Below are positions 1 to 10,426 of a stretch of 64,000 nt of DNA, piece after piece. The notes under the pieces were generated by a model. That model was given only the letters and a program-made list of their open reading frames with translations, searched no databases and was not told the origin of the DNA. A program made the position numbers and the translations under genes. Numbering within the stretch: the first letter of the stretch is position 1; each line of letters starts with the position of its first letter. Source of the DNA: Stenocarpella maydis (taxonomy: Eukaryota; Ascomycota; Sordariomycetes; Diaporthales; Diaporthaceae); the NCBI GenBank assembly GCA_002270565.1, contig NQMI01000103.1:62001-126000 (forward strand). The letters run 5' to 3'.

Positions 1-2315
1 CTTGAGGCCACCCAGAACGACCTACTCATGTTGCAACAGGAGCGGGACGACCTTCTCCAGGAGAACTCCGGGCTGGACCATGAGTTCAACGCCTTGCGGG
101 AGGAAGCACAGGACGAAATCGACCACCTGGAAGGCGAGGCCGAACAGCGAGAGCAAGAGATTGCACGACTCAACCAGGAACTGGCGGAGCGCAATGAGAA
201 CCAAGAGGCTCTGCAGGAAGAGATGCGCAGGCTGAGTGAGGACATGATACGCTTCGAGGACACGCAGGAAACGCAGCTGCACCGCATCCAGGCGCTGGAG
301 ACGGAGCTGGCGGAGGCAAACAAGGAGCTCGAGGACCTGGAGGCGAAGCTTCTCGAAGCCAACGACAAGGCGCAGAGGACCGGCATTCAGCTCGAATCAA
401 CCCAAAGCGAGATCGCCTTCCTCCGTGAAGAACAGGAGGGCGACAAGCTGCGCATCGGTGACCTCGTCGGCCAGGTCGCAAACACCGAGCTTGCCCTGCG
501 GGAGGAGAAGGAAAGAGTTAAGGAGCTCGAGAACCAACTCCAGTCGGAGCGTCACCAGCGCGAGATCGTGGCGAACCAGGAGAAGGAGGACGTGCAGCAG
601 GTGGTCAACAACCTGAACAGAGAAATGTCCACGGCCAAGGACGAAGCCAGGAAGCTGCGCAAGAGCCTTTCTCGACAGGAGGCCGAGGCAGCGGAGTGGA
701 AGGCGCGCCTGTTGGAGCTTGAGAACAATCTGAGGGAGGCTCTAGGCGATCTCAACGGCACGAGATCCAGCTTCCTCAGGGTGAGTCTCCTTTTTTTATT
801 CCCCTTGTACTGCGTCCGCAAGGCCCACATGAGCCATCTGTTCTAACTGCACCCTTACAGGACATCACCAAGCTCCAGAATGATCTCGACAACACGTGCC
901 GGGAGCTGGACGCCACCCGGGCCTCTCTCAACGAGAAGGATCACCTTATCAAGCAGCGCGACGAGCTCCTCGAGAGCCACGCGCTGGAATCGCGGCGACT
1001 TGGTGATACCCTCGCCAAGGAGCAGCAGGCTCACCGCAACACGAAACACCAGTTCGAGACGTACCAAAAGACACAGCAACACGTGCACGGCACAATGTCT
1101 TCTGCAGAGGTCCGCATCAAGGAGCTGGAAGCCGCCAAGAGCCAGGACAAGCAGCGGCTCATCAAGCTCGAGACGTCGCTCAAGGAACAGCTGAACGAGC
1201 GGAATAGTCTTCTCCTCGTCCTCTGGACGCGCCTCTCGAGTCTCTGCGGCACGGACTGGGCCCACGACAATAGCCTCATCAGCGGCCGCGCCCTCCCGTC
1301 TCTTGAGTCGGTCGCCACGATGCTGCCCGGCTTCAGCAAGAACCTCCTGGCGGCGGTCAGGACGATTGAGTCCATCGTGAGCAAGTTCCAAGACCGGGTG
1401 AAGTCTGTCGAGCGCGAGCTCTGGCGGGAATACCAACACCTCGAGGACAGCCTCGACAGGCGCATCAAGAAGCTGGATAAGATCGAGTCGATTGTGCGCA
1501 ACGGAGTGGCCACTGGGTCGATTGGCATCGCCGGGCAGATGAGCCAGGCGCTGCTCGAGGAGCAGAAACAACGCATGGCGAAGCTTGAGGATGCGTATCG
1601 CCAGCTCAAGGTGGAGAACGCGACGCTGCGCACGGCAAACGAGGTCCGACACGCCATGCTTGATCCCCGGGCAGAGAGGGGCTCCGACGACGACGGCAGC
1701 CCCAGCCCCAGCATCCCGACGGGGCCGACGGGGCGGGCCAGGTCGGGCGAGCGGGGTAGCAAGCGCAGTGAGGCCAGCCGGCAGGGCTCGCGGCACGTCA
1801 GCGGCGGCGCGCCAACGACATCGAGCGGGTCTTCGACGCACCGGGCAACGAGCCGAGCGTCCACCATGACCAGAGAGACCATAACGAGGGAAAGGTCGCA
1901 CCGCTCAGAGACTGAGGTCACGGGCGGGCAGGAGGTGATGAACGAGTACAGCCCACGGCACAGCAGCCTGAGCAACTACAACAGCAAGAGCAGCAGTTAC
2001 AACACGCGCGACGTGACATCGGCGGCGGGGTCGCACGGGCCGATGTCGCCCGGGGCGCCGCTGGACGCGGAGATCAAGTGGATGCACCGCCTCAAGGACA
2101 TGGAGAACAAGCTCAAGGCGGAGAGGGAGGGCCGGCTGCTCGACCGTAACGAGGCGAGCCGCAAGATCATCAGCCTCGAGGAGGTCGCGCTGCAGGCGCA
2201 GGCGCGGGAGGCCAAGATGGAGAGGAGGCGGCGGATGGAGGCTGCGCTGTCGATAGCGGGCAGCGGGGACAGGGGAGGAGGCGGGAAGAGGAGTCCTAGT
2301 GCGGGCGGGGTCTAG
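1..2315 (+). CDS. Coiled-coil protein, probably ApsB/Mto1-type microtubule-organising-centre protein (C-terminal part)
   Basis: Partial at the left edge; the reading frame is open from base 1. Exons 1-780 and 861-2315 flank an 80-bp intron (donor GTGAGT, branch CTAAC near 843, acceptor ACAG) in phase 0, with the stop at 2313-2315. The first ~390 residues are a near-continuous heptad coiled coil rich in E, L, Q and R. A compact segment follows (LWTRLSSLCG, about residues 380-470), then a low-complexity Ser/Gly/Arg linker and a final basic helix (IKWMHRLKDMENKLKAEREG). That architecture and the tail resemble fungal ApsB/Mto1 proteins, which tether gamma-tubulin complexes at septal and spindle-pole organising centres. 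The family call is from memory of the pattern; another long coiled-coil spindle-pole protein is possible. The 5' half lies outside the window. Confidence 0.6.
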
Positions 2316-2926
2316 GAGATGAGAAGCGGTGGTGATGGGGTCGAAGGCGGGGTCTTTGCGGCTGGGGACTTCACGCTGGTTCCCGAGTGGGATGGGGCCG
2401 GGTTCCTCTTGTGACTTGTTCTTGTTGTCATGTCTTGCTTTCCCGGGCGTATATATGGCAGGGGCGTGGCAGGGACTGGCGTTGAACGGACGGATCATAA
2501 TGCATTGAGGGCGAGGCCAGCAAGGAAGGGAACTGGAAACAGGAGGGAGGGGGTGTATGATACCTGAGTTGAGGGGCACACTGAGGAGTCTCGTGGGTTT
2601 TTTTGGTGTTTTTTTTTTTTTTTTTTTTTTTTTTTNNNNNNNNNCTTCAGGGTCGGTGCTCTGTGCATACGCTCAGGTTACCTCTGACATAGTTTTCCTT
2701 GGGGGTGGTTGCATAGGCACCGTTGGCCGACGCAGTTTTCGTCCAGATGTATACCTTAAGTAGCGTGCTTGTACATGACGGACCTGAATTGATGACGGGG
2801 GGGCTGATGAGTTTGAACGTCGACTGCGTGCCTCAGACACATGATTGATTACACGGGTCTGATGCATCTTGTCGTGGGCGTGGGACATGCCCATGCTGAC
2901 GACCGAGTGGTCAGCTCCTCGGGCCT
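2316..2926. other. 3' UTR/intergenic with poly-T run and assembly gap
   Basis: Downstream of the coiled-coil gene. A T run of about 27 bases ends at 2635 and is followed directly by nine Ns (2636-2644), so the true length here is unknown. No gene is seen. Confidence 0.8.
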
Positions 2927-2958
2927 CTATATATATATATTATATATATATATATATA
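2927..2958. repeat. (TA)n microsatellite
   Basis: About 32 bp of almost pure TA dinucleotides, with one TT slip near 2940, close to the 3' end of the amidohydrolase gene. Probably part of its 3' UTR or terminator region. Confidence 0.85.
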
Positions 2959-3003
2959 CTTCTTTCTCTTTTATCTTTCAATCCGCCGCCCATCCCGCCC
3001 CGC

Positions 3004-4524
3004 CTACTCCAGCAACGCCCTCGTCGGCTCGACGTCAACAGGCAGCTTCGACCACCTGCTCGCATACACCCTCCCCTCCTTGATGACGCCCAACAGGTGC
3101 TGCTCGGGCCTCTCGAAAACCGTCACGTCGTCCAGCGGGCTCGCGTTGAGCACCAGCAGGTCGGCGACAAAGCCCTCGGCGACCTGCCCCAGCCTGCCCT
3201 CCTGGCCCAGCATCCGCGCCGGGTTGACGGTGGCGTGGCGCAGCACCTCGCCCGGCGGCAGGACGCGCGCGCGCAGGCCAAACTCGCGGAGCTGCTCGGC
3301 GCCCAGGAACGAGAGCAGGTCGGAGCCGAGGCACATGGCGACGCCCGCGTCGGCGGCGAGGCGCACCGACTCGAGCCCGCGCGCCAGCACCTCGGCGTTC
3401 TTGGCGGCGTTGGCGGCCGGCAGGAAGCCCGCGTACCTGGGGTCCGCCATGGCGGCGTAGGTGACGAGGGTGGGCGTGAGGTAGACGCCGCGCTCGGCGA
3501 GCAGGCGCGCCGTGGGGGCGTCGAGCAGGTTGCCGTGCTCGATGCCCCCGGCGCCGGCGTCGACGGCGCGGCGGATCGCGGGCGGCGTGTAGGCGTGGGC
3601 GGTGGCCAAGGTGCCCGCGTCCGAGGCGGCGGCGCAGATGGCGGACATCTCGTGGGCGGTGAACTGGATGCCGTGGAGGGGGTCGGTCGGCGACGCCACG
3701 CCACCGCCGGCCATGAACTTGACAAAGTCTGCCCCGCCTGGATATTGCCGTGGGTTGGGCGGCTGGTCAGCCGTGGTGCGAATGGCCTCGGGCGGCAACG
3801 GGGAAGCCGGGCTTCGCTCTCACTTACGACGGAGTTGTGTCCGCGCCGCAGCAAGCACGCCCGGCACGCCGTCGACGACCACGCTCAGCCCGCCGTCCAG
3901 CTCACAACCGCAGCCCCCCTCGTGCGCGCCCCGCCGGTCCCCGTGCCCGCCCGTCTGGCTCAGCGCGTGCCCCGCCGTGAAGAGCCGCGGCCCCGGGAAC
4001 ACGCCCTCCTCGATGGCCTCCTTGAGCGCGAGGCCCGCCCCGCCGCAGTCCCGCGCCGACGTGAAGCCCCTCTCCAGCATCGCCCTGCACTGGTACGGCT
4101 GTCGGAGCGCCGACACGGCCGCCGGCGTGGCCATGGCGGACCGCAGGTCGGGGGTCCCCGGCACCGACGTGAGGTGGACGTGGGCGTCTATCAGGCCTGG
4201 GCTGAGGTACTTGCCCGCCGAGTCTATGTAGGTTGCGTCGTCGTCGTCGCCGCCTGCTGGGCCGGTGGGGGCGTCGGCTGAGTGGGGCGCTATGGATTTG
4301 ATCCTGCCGTCCTCGATGCGGACGGTGCGGCCGGGCTGGATCTTGCTGGCCAGGGCGTCGACGACGTTGATGTTTACGAAGACATAGGCCCGCTGTGGGG
4401 GGGGCTTCCAGGGCTTGTAGACTTCTTCCGGGATGGGCGAGGCATGCCGGCGCGAGGAGCAGTCCTGGATGGGGACCGCCTGCCGCCGCTGTGTGCAATC
4501 GTCCTGTTCGGGTCTCGTCCTCAT
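3004..4524 (-). CDS. Amidohydrolase (imidazolonepropionase/prolidase-like)
   Basis: Two exons, 4524-3828 and 3737-3004, around a 90-bp intron (donor GTAAGT at 3827, acceptor CCAG at 3738) that splits an Arg codon and restores LRRGADFVKFMAGGG. The protein is 476 aa. Metal-binding signatures of the amidohydrolase superfamily are present: HxH in DAHVHL (H115, H117), Lys in ADFVKF (K239), H280 in ATAHAYT, H300 in GIEHGN and D372 in LGSDLL. The C-terminus has the usual NPARMLG and GFVADLLVLN blocks. The start at 4524 was chosen because it gives a normal-length N-terminus; an upstream in-frame ATG at 4560 is possible. No signal peptide is seen, so a cytosolic hydrolase of cyclic amides, dipeptides or xenobiotics is expected. 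The substrate cannot be told. Confidence 0.88.
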
Positions 4525-5439
4525 GGCTCCTGATCTCCCTCGGCGGTTCAGTATAATCATGAGGATAGGTTGTGATATCCCACAGGTCACAGATTACAGC
4601 CGAGAACACGCCGTGCAAGCCCAGCGGACAGCCATGGAGAATACAGCTACCGGTGCCACATGTTTCAGCATCAAGCCGAGGCTGGCCCATGTATTGTTAT
4701 CTCCAGGATGCACCCCCCGCTCCGGCAGTGACGAAACCAGGTGCCCCCTTGGCCGGCGCTGGATGCCCGTTGTTGATAAGCGGCCCGCCCGTGCCGGACA
4801 TTGTGCGTCTGGAGCCGGTGCGGACGCGGCTGGCTTTTGACTGGTGACAGGCCCATGGATCCGGACATCAGAGGTGATGCCTTGTTCGCCCCCTCAATTT
4901 CACTGTCTCTTGCCGAACCGTCTCCCTCGGAATCATCATGATATCCTTGTTCTCACCCCAGGAGGCTATCTGCAACACGCCCGGACCAAGACAGCTGTCA
5001 AAACTTCAAGCACACATCTGCTGAAGGGTATATAATGCCGTCTTGGTTCGTTCAGCTTCCTTGATCAAGGTGAGCCTGCTCCCTACAGAGCACGAGGCCA
5101 AGTCATTTGAGTACATGTCCTCCCAGCTTTGCCACCTGAGTTGGTCGTGCCAGGGGTCGGTCATATTAACTAGTTATTGCTTGTCAAGTCGCATATCCAT
5201 TGCATGGCTCCCCCCCGCCTCCCCAGGGGCAATCCTCCCATGGGCAACCTGCATACGCCGTCGCAGCCATCTAGCCATGCTGGAGGAAGTGGTATCATTC
5301 TCGGGGTTTGGGGGGGGGGGGTTGTCTATAATTAGTGCAGCCAAGGCTGCATCTCTCCTGGCTATGCGCCGTACACGTTGTGCCATTTCCCACCTCCGAC
5401 GGACGCTTGTGGCTTTGGCGCTCATCAAATCACTTTCCA
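4525..5439. other. Intergenic region, no gene recognised
   Basis: Between the amidohydrolase start and the 3' end of the crystallin-like membrane protein. Only short ORFs without recognisable composition. It should hold the amidohydrolase promoter, read leftward. Confidence 0.6.
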
Positions 5440-6368
5440 TCAGCTGCTACTAAAAAAGCACGCCACGGAATTGAACTCGTCATTGAACTGTCCAGGGATG
5501 AGGTAATTTGCCCCTCTCGCAGACCAGGACTGGCCTGAGCAGGTGCTGCCGCTAAACCGCCATGTAATGTTAGCTGTAGCTGCAGCATAGAATCCCGAGC
5601 CATACAAGATTGGGAAGCGGTGTGGGTGGGTCAGCGTACGTGTAGAAATCACATTCGGGCCCTCCTGTATCGACCGAACTGACGCTGTTGTTGTACCCTG
5701 ATGGAAAGTCGACTGATGCGTCCAGCGACCATGTGTCAGTTATCAAGAACGCCCTGGCAGCCCGCAACTCGGACTGGCCCCGTGGGCAGTGGAGACATAC
5801 CGCACGTGTTCACCGGCACCGTAAGATTTGTGCAATCGGCAGCCAGAGAAGCTTGGTTGCAAATCTCCACGTTCCTTGCCGTCGCAACTGCAGATGTAGC
5901 AGACGAGGTGCTCGACGTCGCCGTACCACTGCTAGCCCCCGAGCTCGTAGGCGTTGGTGATGGCGACGCACTTGCCACAGGATCCGCGCTCGCACTGCCG
6001 GTCGCCGCCGTCGTCGTGGCAGCGCCTCCTCCGCTGCTGTCGCGCTGGCCGAGTCCCACGCCGAGCCCCACGCCCAGTCCTATCGCCAGGATGAGCACCA
6101 GCCCTATGACGACGCCCCAAAACACCACGACGGGCAGCCCGAGGACTCTCCTCTTCCGCGCCGCGCCGTCCGTCCCCGCGGGGTATGTCTGGGGGCTATA
6201 CTGGTTGTTCTTGGCGTGCTGCTCGCCGTAGGGCGGTGCCAGCGCGTGCTGCTGGCCGGCACCGTGGGCCGCCTCGAGGCCGTCACTTACCGCCACCGCC
6301 TGGGGGAGATCGTGGCCGTTTGGGGCAATCTCGGGCCCATAGCTGTTCTGCAGGTCCGCGGTCGCCAT
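5440..6368 (-). CDS. Single-pass membrane protein with beta-gamma-crystallin-like ectodomain
   Basis: Three exons, 6368-5801, 5712-5640 and 5551-5440, with two 88-bp introns (donors GTATGT and GTACGC, acceptors CATCAG and TTTAG, the second with a CTAAC branch). All phases join to give 250 aa. Residues 1-75 are a cytoplasmic Pro/Gln/Gly-rich tail, 76-107 one transmembrane helix ending in GLGVGLGVGLG, about 110-165 a Ser/Thr/Ala-rich, probably O-glycosylated stalk, and the rest a Cys domain. Splicing creates CDFYTGSTCSGQSW and then PGQFNDEFNSVACFF, the spacing of fungal crystallin-fold domains. This architecture is common in Pezizomycotina but of unknown role; surface display or sensing is inferred. 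The exon model rests on phase and domain continuity. Confidence 0.72.
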
Positions 6369-6817
6369 CGCGTGTGTCGGGCGCGCGTCTGCCGTGTCTG
6401 GTGTGCTCCTGGCGTGGGCCCGGAGATACGAGCAGCAGCTCGGCCGGGCGGCTGCCTGATAACCACACAAGTGCCCTGCGCACCGGATGCAGGCCGAACA
6501 GAGACTCTCTCAAGACCCGGCCAGGACTGGGTCAGGTGGCCAGACAGCTATGCGGAATCCACCAGCCTGCTCTTGTGTCGTACAAAATGCCTTGGGCCGT
6601 ATCAAGGTCGGGAGCGGTCCACCTCAGGCTGTATGTGAGAAGTAAAAGGGAAAAAGCGCAGAGGCTGAGAGATTGGCGTCAGCTGAAACCGCCCTGAACC
6701 CCCTAATAAGAGCTGAGCTGACGATGGATCCGAATCCTTACCTGGCGCTTGTTCTAGGCAGATCCTATCCCTGATGAGGAGCACACTTGTTCCTTGTCGG
6801 ACAGGGGCGGTGGAATA
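6369..6817. other. Intergenic region upstream of the crystallin-like gene
   Basis: Holds the promoter of the leftward membrane-protein gene and ends at the TA target site (6816-6817) of the pogo element. No gene seen. Confidence 0.6.
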
Positions 6818-6857
6818 CCGTACCCCACCTACCTTCGGACTCACCCACCTTCGGACC
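6818..6857 (+). repeat. Left TIR of the pogo element
   Basis: A 40-nt terminal inverted repeat beginning CCGTACCCCACCTACC, identical to the reverse complement of 8965-9004. Confidence 0.93.
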
Positions 6858-6957
6858 ACATATCACACACAGATAGAGATTATTCAAATAGCCACAACGC
6901 AATCAATTCTTCTCGTATACACTAAATAGTAGTATTAAAATGATCGTGAGAAGTCGC

Positions 6958-8716
6958 TTAATCGTTCAGTCTAGCTGGTCGTCGAATTGCACGCCTGCTG
7001 CGTACTACAATCTGCTCCTGAACCTCCGGCTCGGATGCATCTTGGTGATCTTCCTCCTCCTCTTCTTTAACTTCAACTGCAGCCACTTTCCGGCGTTTCT
7101 GAGGCCTTGGGAGTTCATTTAGGGCTTTGATCGTGAGATTCTTGTCCCCTATTTCAAACATAGTTATGAACTCCGCGTTTGGGTTGGGTATACCCCTCCG
7201 GCGTTTCGTCTTCTCTCGGACCTCTTTTTCGACCTTGAGGCCAGTATTCTCTCTTTCTAATAGGGCAACTTGTGCCCTTAGTAAGTTGATCTCGTTGGCA
7301 ACCCTCTTGGCCTTATATCTGGCCGTTCTGTCGTCTCGTGGGGCCAGACTCAAAACGTAGTCCCTGGTCATGTAGTTCTTATCGACCTTAATAGAGGATT
7401 CACTGCTAGTATCGTTGGAATCGGAATCCTCGTCCGAAACTTTGATTTGCGGCTTAGGGGCGTTGTCTGGTTGTATCTCTGGATGCTGCAATGCCTTCTC
7501 GCGAGATATAGGGTAGATTCCCGTGTGCCTGAACGTATTCTTGATAGTCCGCTTGGTGACGGCCTCACGAGCTTTAATAAGATAATGAATGAAGTTGATC
7601 TTGCCAAGAGGACTTGAATCTGTTTGGCTGTTGATATCCTCCATTGCCTTGTCGAATGCCCCTTTAAATACACTGAAGACTCCGTTGTTGAGGGGCTGCA
7701 GACCGTGAGAAGTATGTGCTGGAAGCTAGCAAGGGTTAATGTTGTGCCTATAGCATATCGTTATGAAATCGATATTCCGGTGACTATCGTGACCGTTGAG
7801 GACTAAAAGAACAGCTTGAGACTCGTTGTTTTGGTGTATCTTGTTGATTATAGGGACAAAGATATCTTGTAGCTACTTTACCGCGATCTTGTTGCTCGTC
7901 CACCCATTGTCTGAGACCTCGAAACCCCAATCAGGGGGTATAATTGCCTTGAATTGCTCGGTAAACCACTGCTACTGGAGATTCTGGCCTTTGAATATAA
8001 TACCCGGGGGCAAATGAATACCCTTTGCGGTAACTGAATCTATTACTGTAACTAGGGCTTGAGCAGCGTTGGCTTTGACTGCTGTGGATTGATTCTCAGA
8101 GCTTCTGAGTACGAATTTGTTGTAACCTACAGATTCATTAGTTATTAGAGTATATGGCATTTGATCTGGAGAGACTATATGGACTATTTCCCTCTATAAC
8201 ACCTCCTTCATCCATGTTGACTATTAGGTCTGGTTCTACCCATTCGAAGTCCTTAAGATGGTTGAAGAACTAGTTGACTGCCTTGGGAGTAAATGTAGAA
8301 AACCTCTCTGCTTCTTGTTTACGGCCTAATTTGGCTGAGATCGTCGGATTCCTCTTGTTGAAGGAAGCAACCTAATTCTTACCAAGGGGCTTTATATTAC
8401 TGTTCTTCTTGAGGATGGCTGTTGCAAGAGAACGGACTAAGGAGGCTGTTGGAGCATAGCCTAACTTCTCTTGATGTAAAATCCAAGTGGTAATACTTTC
8501 TTCCTGCAACTTAGATAGTCGTTGGGCAGGCTGGGACTGCTCATTAGAGGCTTTGGAGCCACCTAGTTGCTTCAGAAGTGAGGTCTTCGGAACACTATGT
8601 TGCTTGGCTGCTGTATGGGCCGTAGTCTCGTTGTTTTGTACGGCACTTAGTGCATTGCCCATCTGGGACTTTGAATAACGCTTCGATCTACCCTTTGGCT
8701 TCATTTTGGGTGCCAT
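6958..8716 (-). pseudogene. Degenerate pogo/Fot1 transposase
   Basis: Read leftward from 8716. The N-terminal Psq/CENP-B helix-turn-helix part (8716-8372) is open and Lys/Ser-rich. It is followed by a fragment with the first catalytic Asp (IVNMDEGGVIEGNSPY), a frameshift, then FKGQNLQ-stop-QWF, VK-stop-LQDIF, LVLNGHDSH and NPC-stop-LPAHTSHGLQPLNNGVF. The C-terminal part (7644-6958) is open, with a coiled coil and basic tail. At least three in-frame TAG codons and one frameshift interrupt it. The second DDE position reads Asn (LNGH) where family members have Asp (DGH). TAG in place of CAG or TGG is the change expected from CpA-to-TpA mutation. Confidence 0.88.
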
Positions 8717-8964
8717 GGTGGGTAATTCGGTTGGTGGTATAGGAGAGAAGATTTATGATATATGATTTACCCGTCTCGGAAGGAGATAATTAGTGGGGGG
8801 TTTCTGCCAAACTATACCGCCAGCCCGATTCGCAAAATACTAAATGATACCTGATATGTAGAGAACGTTTAAATCGCTATCGATTGACTATAAAAACATC
8901 ACGATACGAGCAGAATTGACTAAATTGGTATAAGTGGAATGTCCTCACTTTGTGTGCAAAACGC

Positions 8965-9004
8965 GGTCCGAAGGTGGGTGAGTCCGAAGGTAGGTGGGGT
9001 ACGG
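8965..9004 (-). repeat. Right TIR of the pogo element
   Basis: Partner of 6818-6857, followed by the duplicated TA at 9005-9006. Confidence 0.93.
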
Positions 9005-10426
9005 TAAAGGCCTAGGACAGCCCGAACCTTTCAACTCACAGGCAGCCAATTAATTCTAATTAGCTGAACCACGCGTCGGCCTGCGAACATCCAAGACGGC
9101 AGCCGTCCAAGAAGTCGTCCCCTCGAGGGACGCGACAAAGAGGAAAAGTGCAATGTTGCTCATAGTTACCCATGAGCATGCTTACGCTCCACCGATACAC
9201 ATCGTTTCTGTATTTACTCGGTCTCGTGCGTGCATTGTCCTTGCCAGTCGGGCCCGTACAGTATTTTCCCGGCTCATTCCCTTATAACGTGACCCACTTT
9301 TCCAATCATAGATCGACCCCTTGCATATAGGACGACGTGACCAAGGTCCTTTCTTTTTTTTTGGGGGGGGGGTCCGCGTTATATACGAAGGACATTTTAA
9401 AGAATACTAGAAAGTTTCATTTTTGATCTGTGATAGCACCTTAAATTAATACACTTGAATATAACTACTTCATTACTAATTTATTTTATAATATATAAAC
9501 TATTTATATTCTTTTCAGACCTCTACTAAGTCGGTCTTAGAAATTAGAAACCATATAGTACGAAGGTCACAGGTTCAAGCCTAATAGCAGTTAGTTGATT
9601 TTTAATAATTAGGCATTTGTGCGCTAATTTTTCAAACAGCATCTTTAAGGGAAAACACTGCTAGCCGCTATTATTTAAGTAAACATAGGAAAACCCTTAT
9701 AGTAAATAAAGTAATAAGAATTTAGTAGGAGGGGGGGGGGGCAATTAGAGCTCTAAATTAGAGGTAGCACAGTCAGGGTAGGATAGGTCAGTCCTCTGAA
9801 GAAGCTTGCTTTAGAAATCCTCAGCTTAGTTCTTTAGCACTAGCAGGAATTAAACCCACGCCCCTACGCTTGGCTACTGCATATGGGTAACCTAAGCGCT
9901 AAACTACCTATTGCGCTATAGTGCCCTATAAAGTTTTATAATTCTTTTTAACAATTATTAAATTATTTAAAAAAAGTATTATTATTAATATTATTGTTTT
10001 AAAAAAATATTTTTACGTATTTATAATTATATAAAGTGATTTATTATTGTCTTTTTTAAAGGGGTGCTATAAGTAGATTAATAGTGAAACCTACTATGCT
10101 GGAACTATAGGGGCATATATAGCAATCTACTGAACTAGTAGGCTTTGTTTTTAATCTGATTATAGTACCCTTTATAGAGCTGTAAACTCTTAAAAGGCCC
10201 AGCGTTTTTTTCTTTTAAAAAGTACTTCACTGAACGAGCTCCAGTTTACGTGAAGCTAGCAGATGATCGAGCACATTATGTCAGTGGCAGCATCTATGGA
10301 AGTTACGGACGTATTTTGGCTGCCCTATTGAAACATATGCATGGTTGCTAATGAGGACACACTGGCAATGTGGGCATTGCAACAAATGTCATTAAAATGG
10401 GGCAAATCTGAAATACTTGTACGACT
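9005..10426. other. AT-rich, RIP-like relic region without coding sequence
   Basis: From about 9360 to 10240 the sequence is strongly AT-rich with many TA steps and almost no ORF, in contrast to the GC-rich flanks. It looks like mutated repeat DNA. It contains G homopolymers near 9362 and 9730 and a tRNA-like sequence on the minus strand. No element ends could be fixed. Confidence 0.55.
9837..9924 (-). pseudogene. tRNA-like relic or tRNA-derived repeat head
   Basis: On the minus strand the ends pair as GCACTA/TAGTGC. An A-box-like stretch (AGCGCAATAGGTAGTTTAGC) and a B-box-like GGTTTAATTCC follow at tRNA-like spacing, with a possible T stem GTGGG/CCTGC. The anticodon arm (GGTTA/TAGCC) has an 11-nt loop, so it does not fold as a normal tRNA. 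A C-to-T decayed tRNA or the head of a tRNA-derived SINE fits best. Confidence 0.4.

Larger units (their letters stand above)
6818..9004 (-). mobile_element. pogo/Fot1-type Tc1-mariner element with perfect 40-nt TIRs
   Basis: A 2,187-bp element bounded by inverted repeats 6818-6857 and 8965-9004, which match base for base over 40 nt when reverse-complemented. Each TIR contains two near copies of CCGAAGGTGGGTGAGT. It is flanked by TA on both sides (6816-6817 and 9005-9006), the target duplication of Tc1/mariner elements. Inside, on the minus strand, is a degenerate pogo transposase. Perfect TIRs around a broken gene suggest mobilisation in trans or recent insertion of an already dead copy. Confidence 0.9.

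Noticed and set aside
855..1901. 348-aa minus-strand ORF
   Set aside because: Antisense to the coiled-coil protein; typical of GC-rich coding DNA.
2869..4281. 470-aa plus-strand ORF
   Set aside because: Antisense to the amidohydrolase, whose metal ligands and splice junctions are clear on the other strand.
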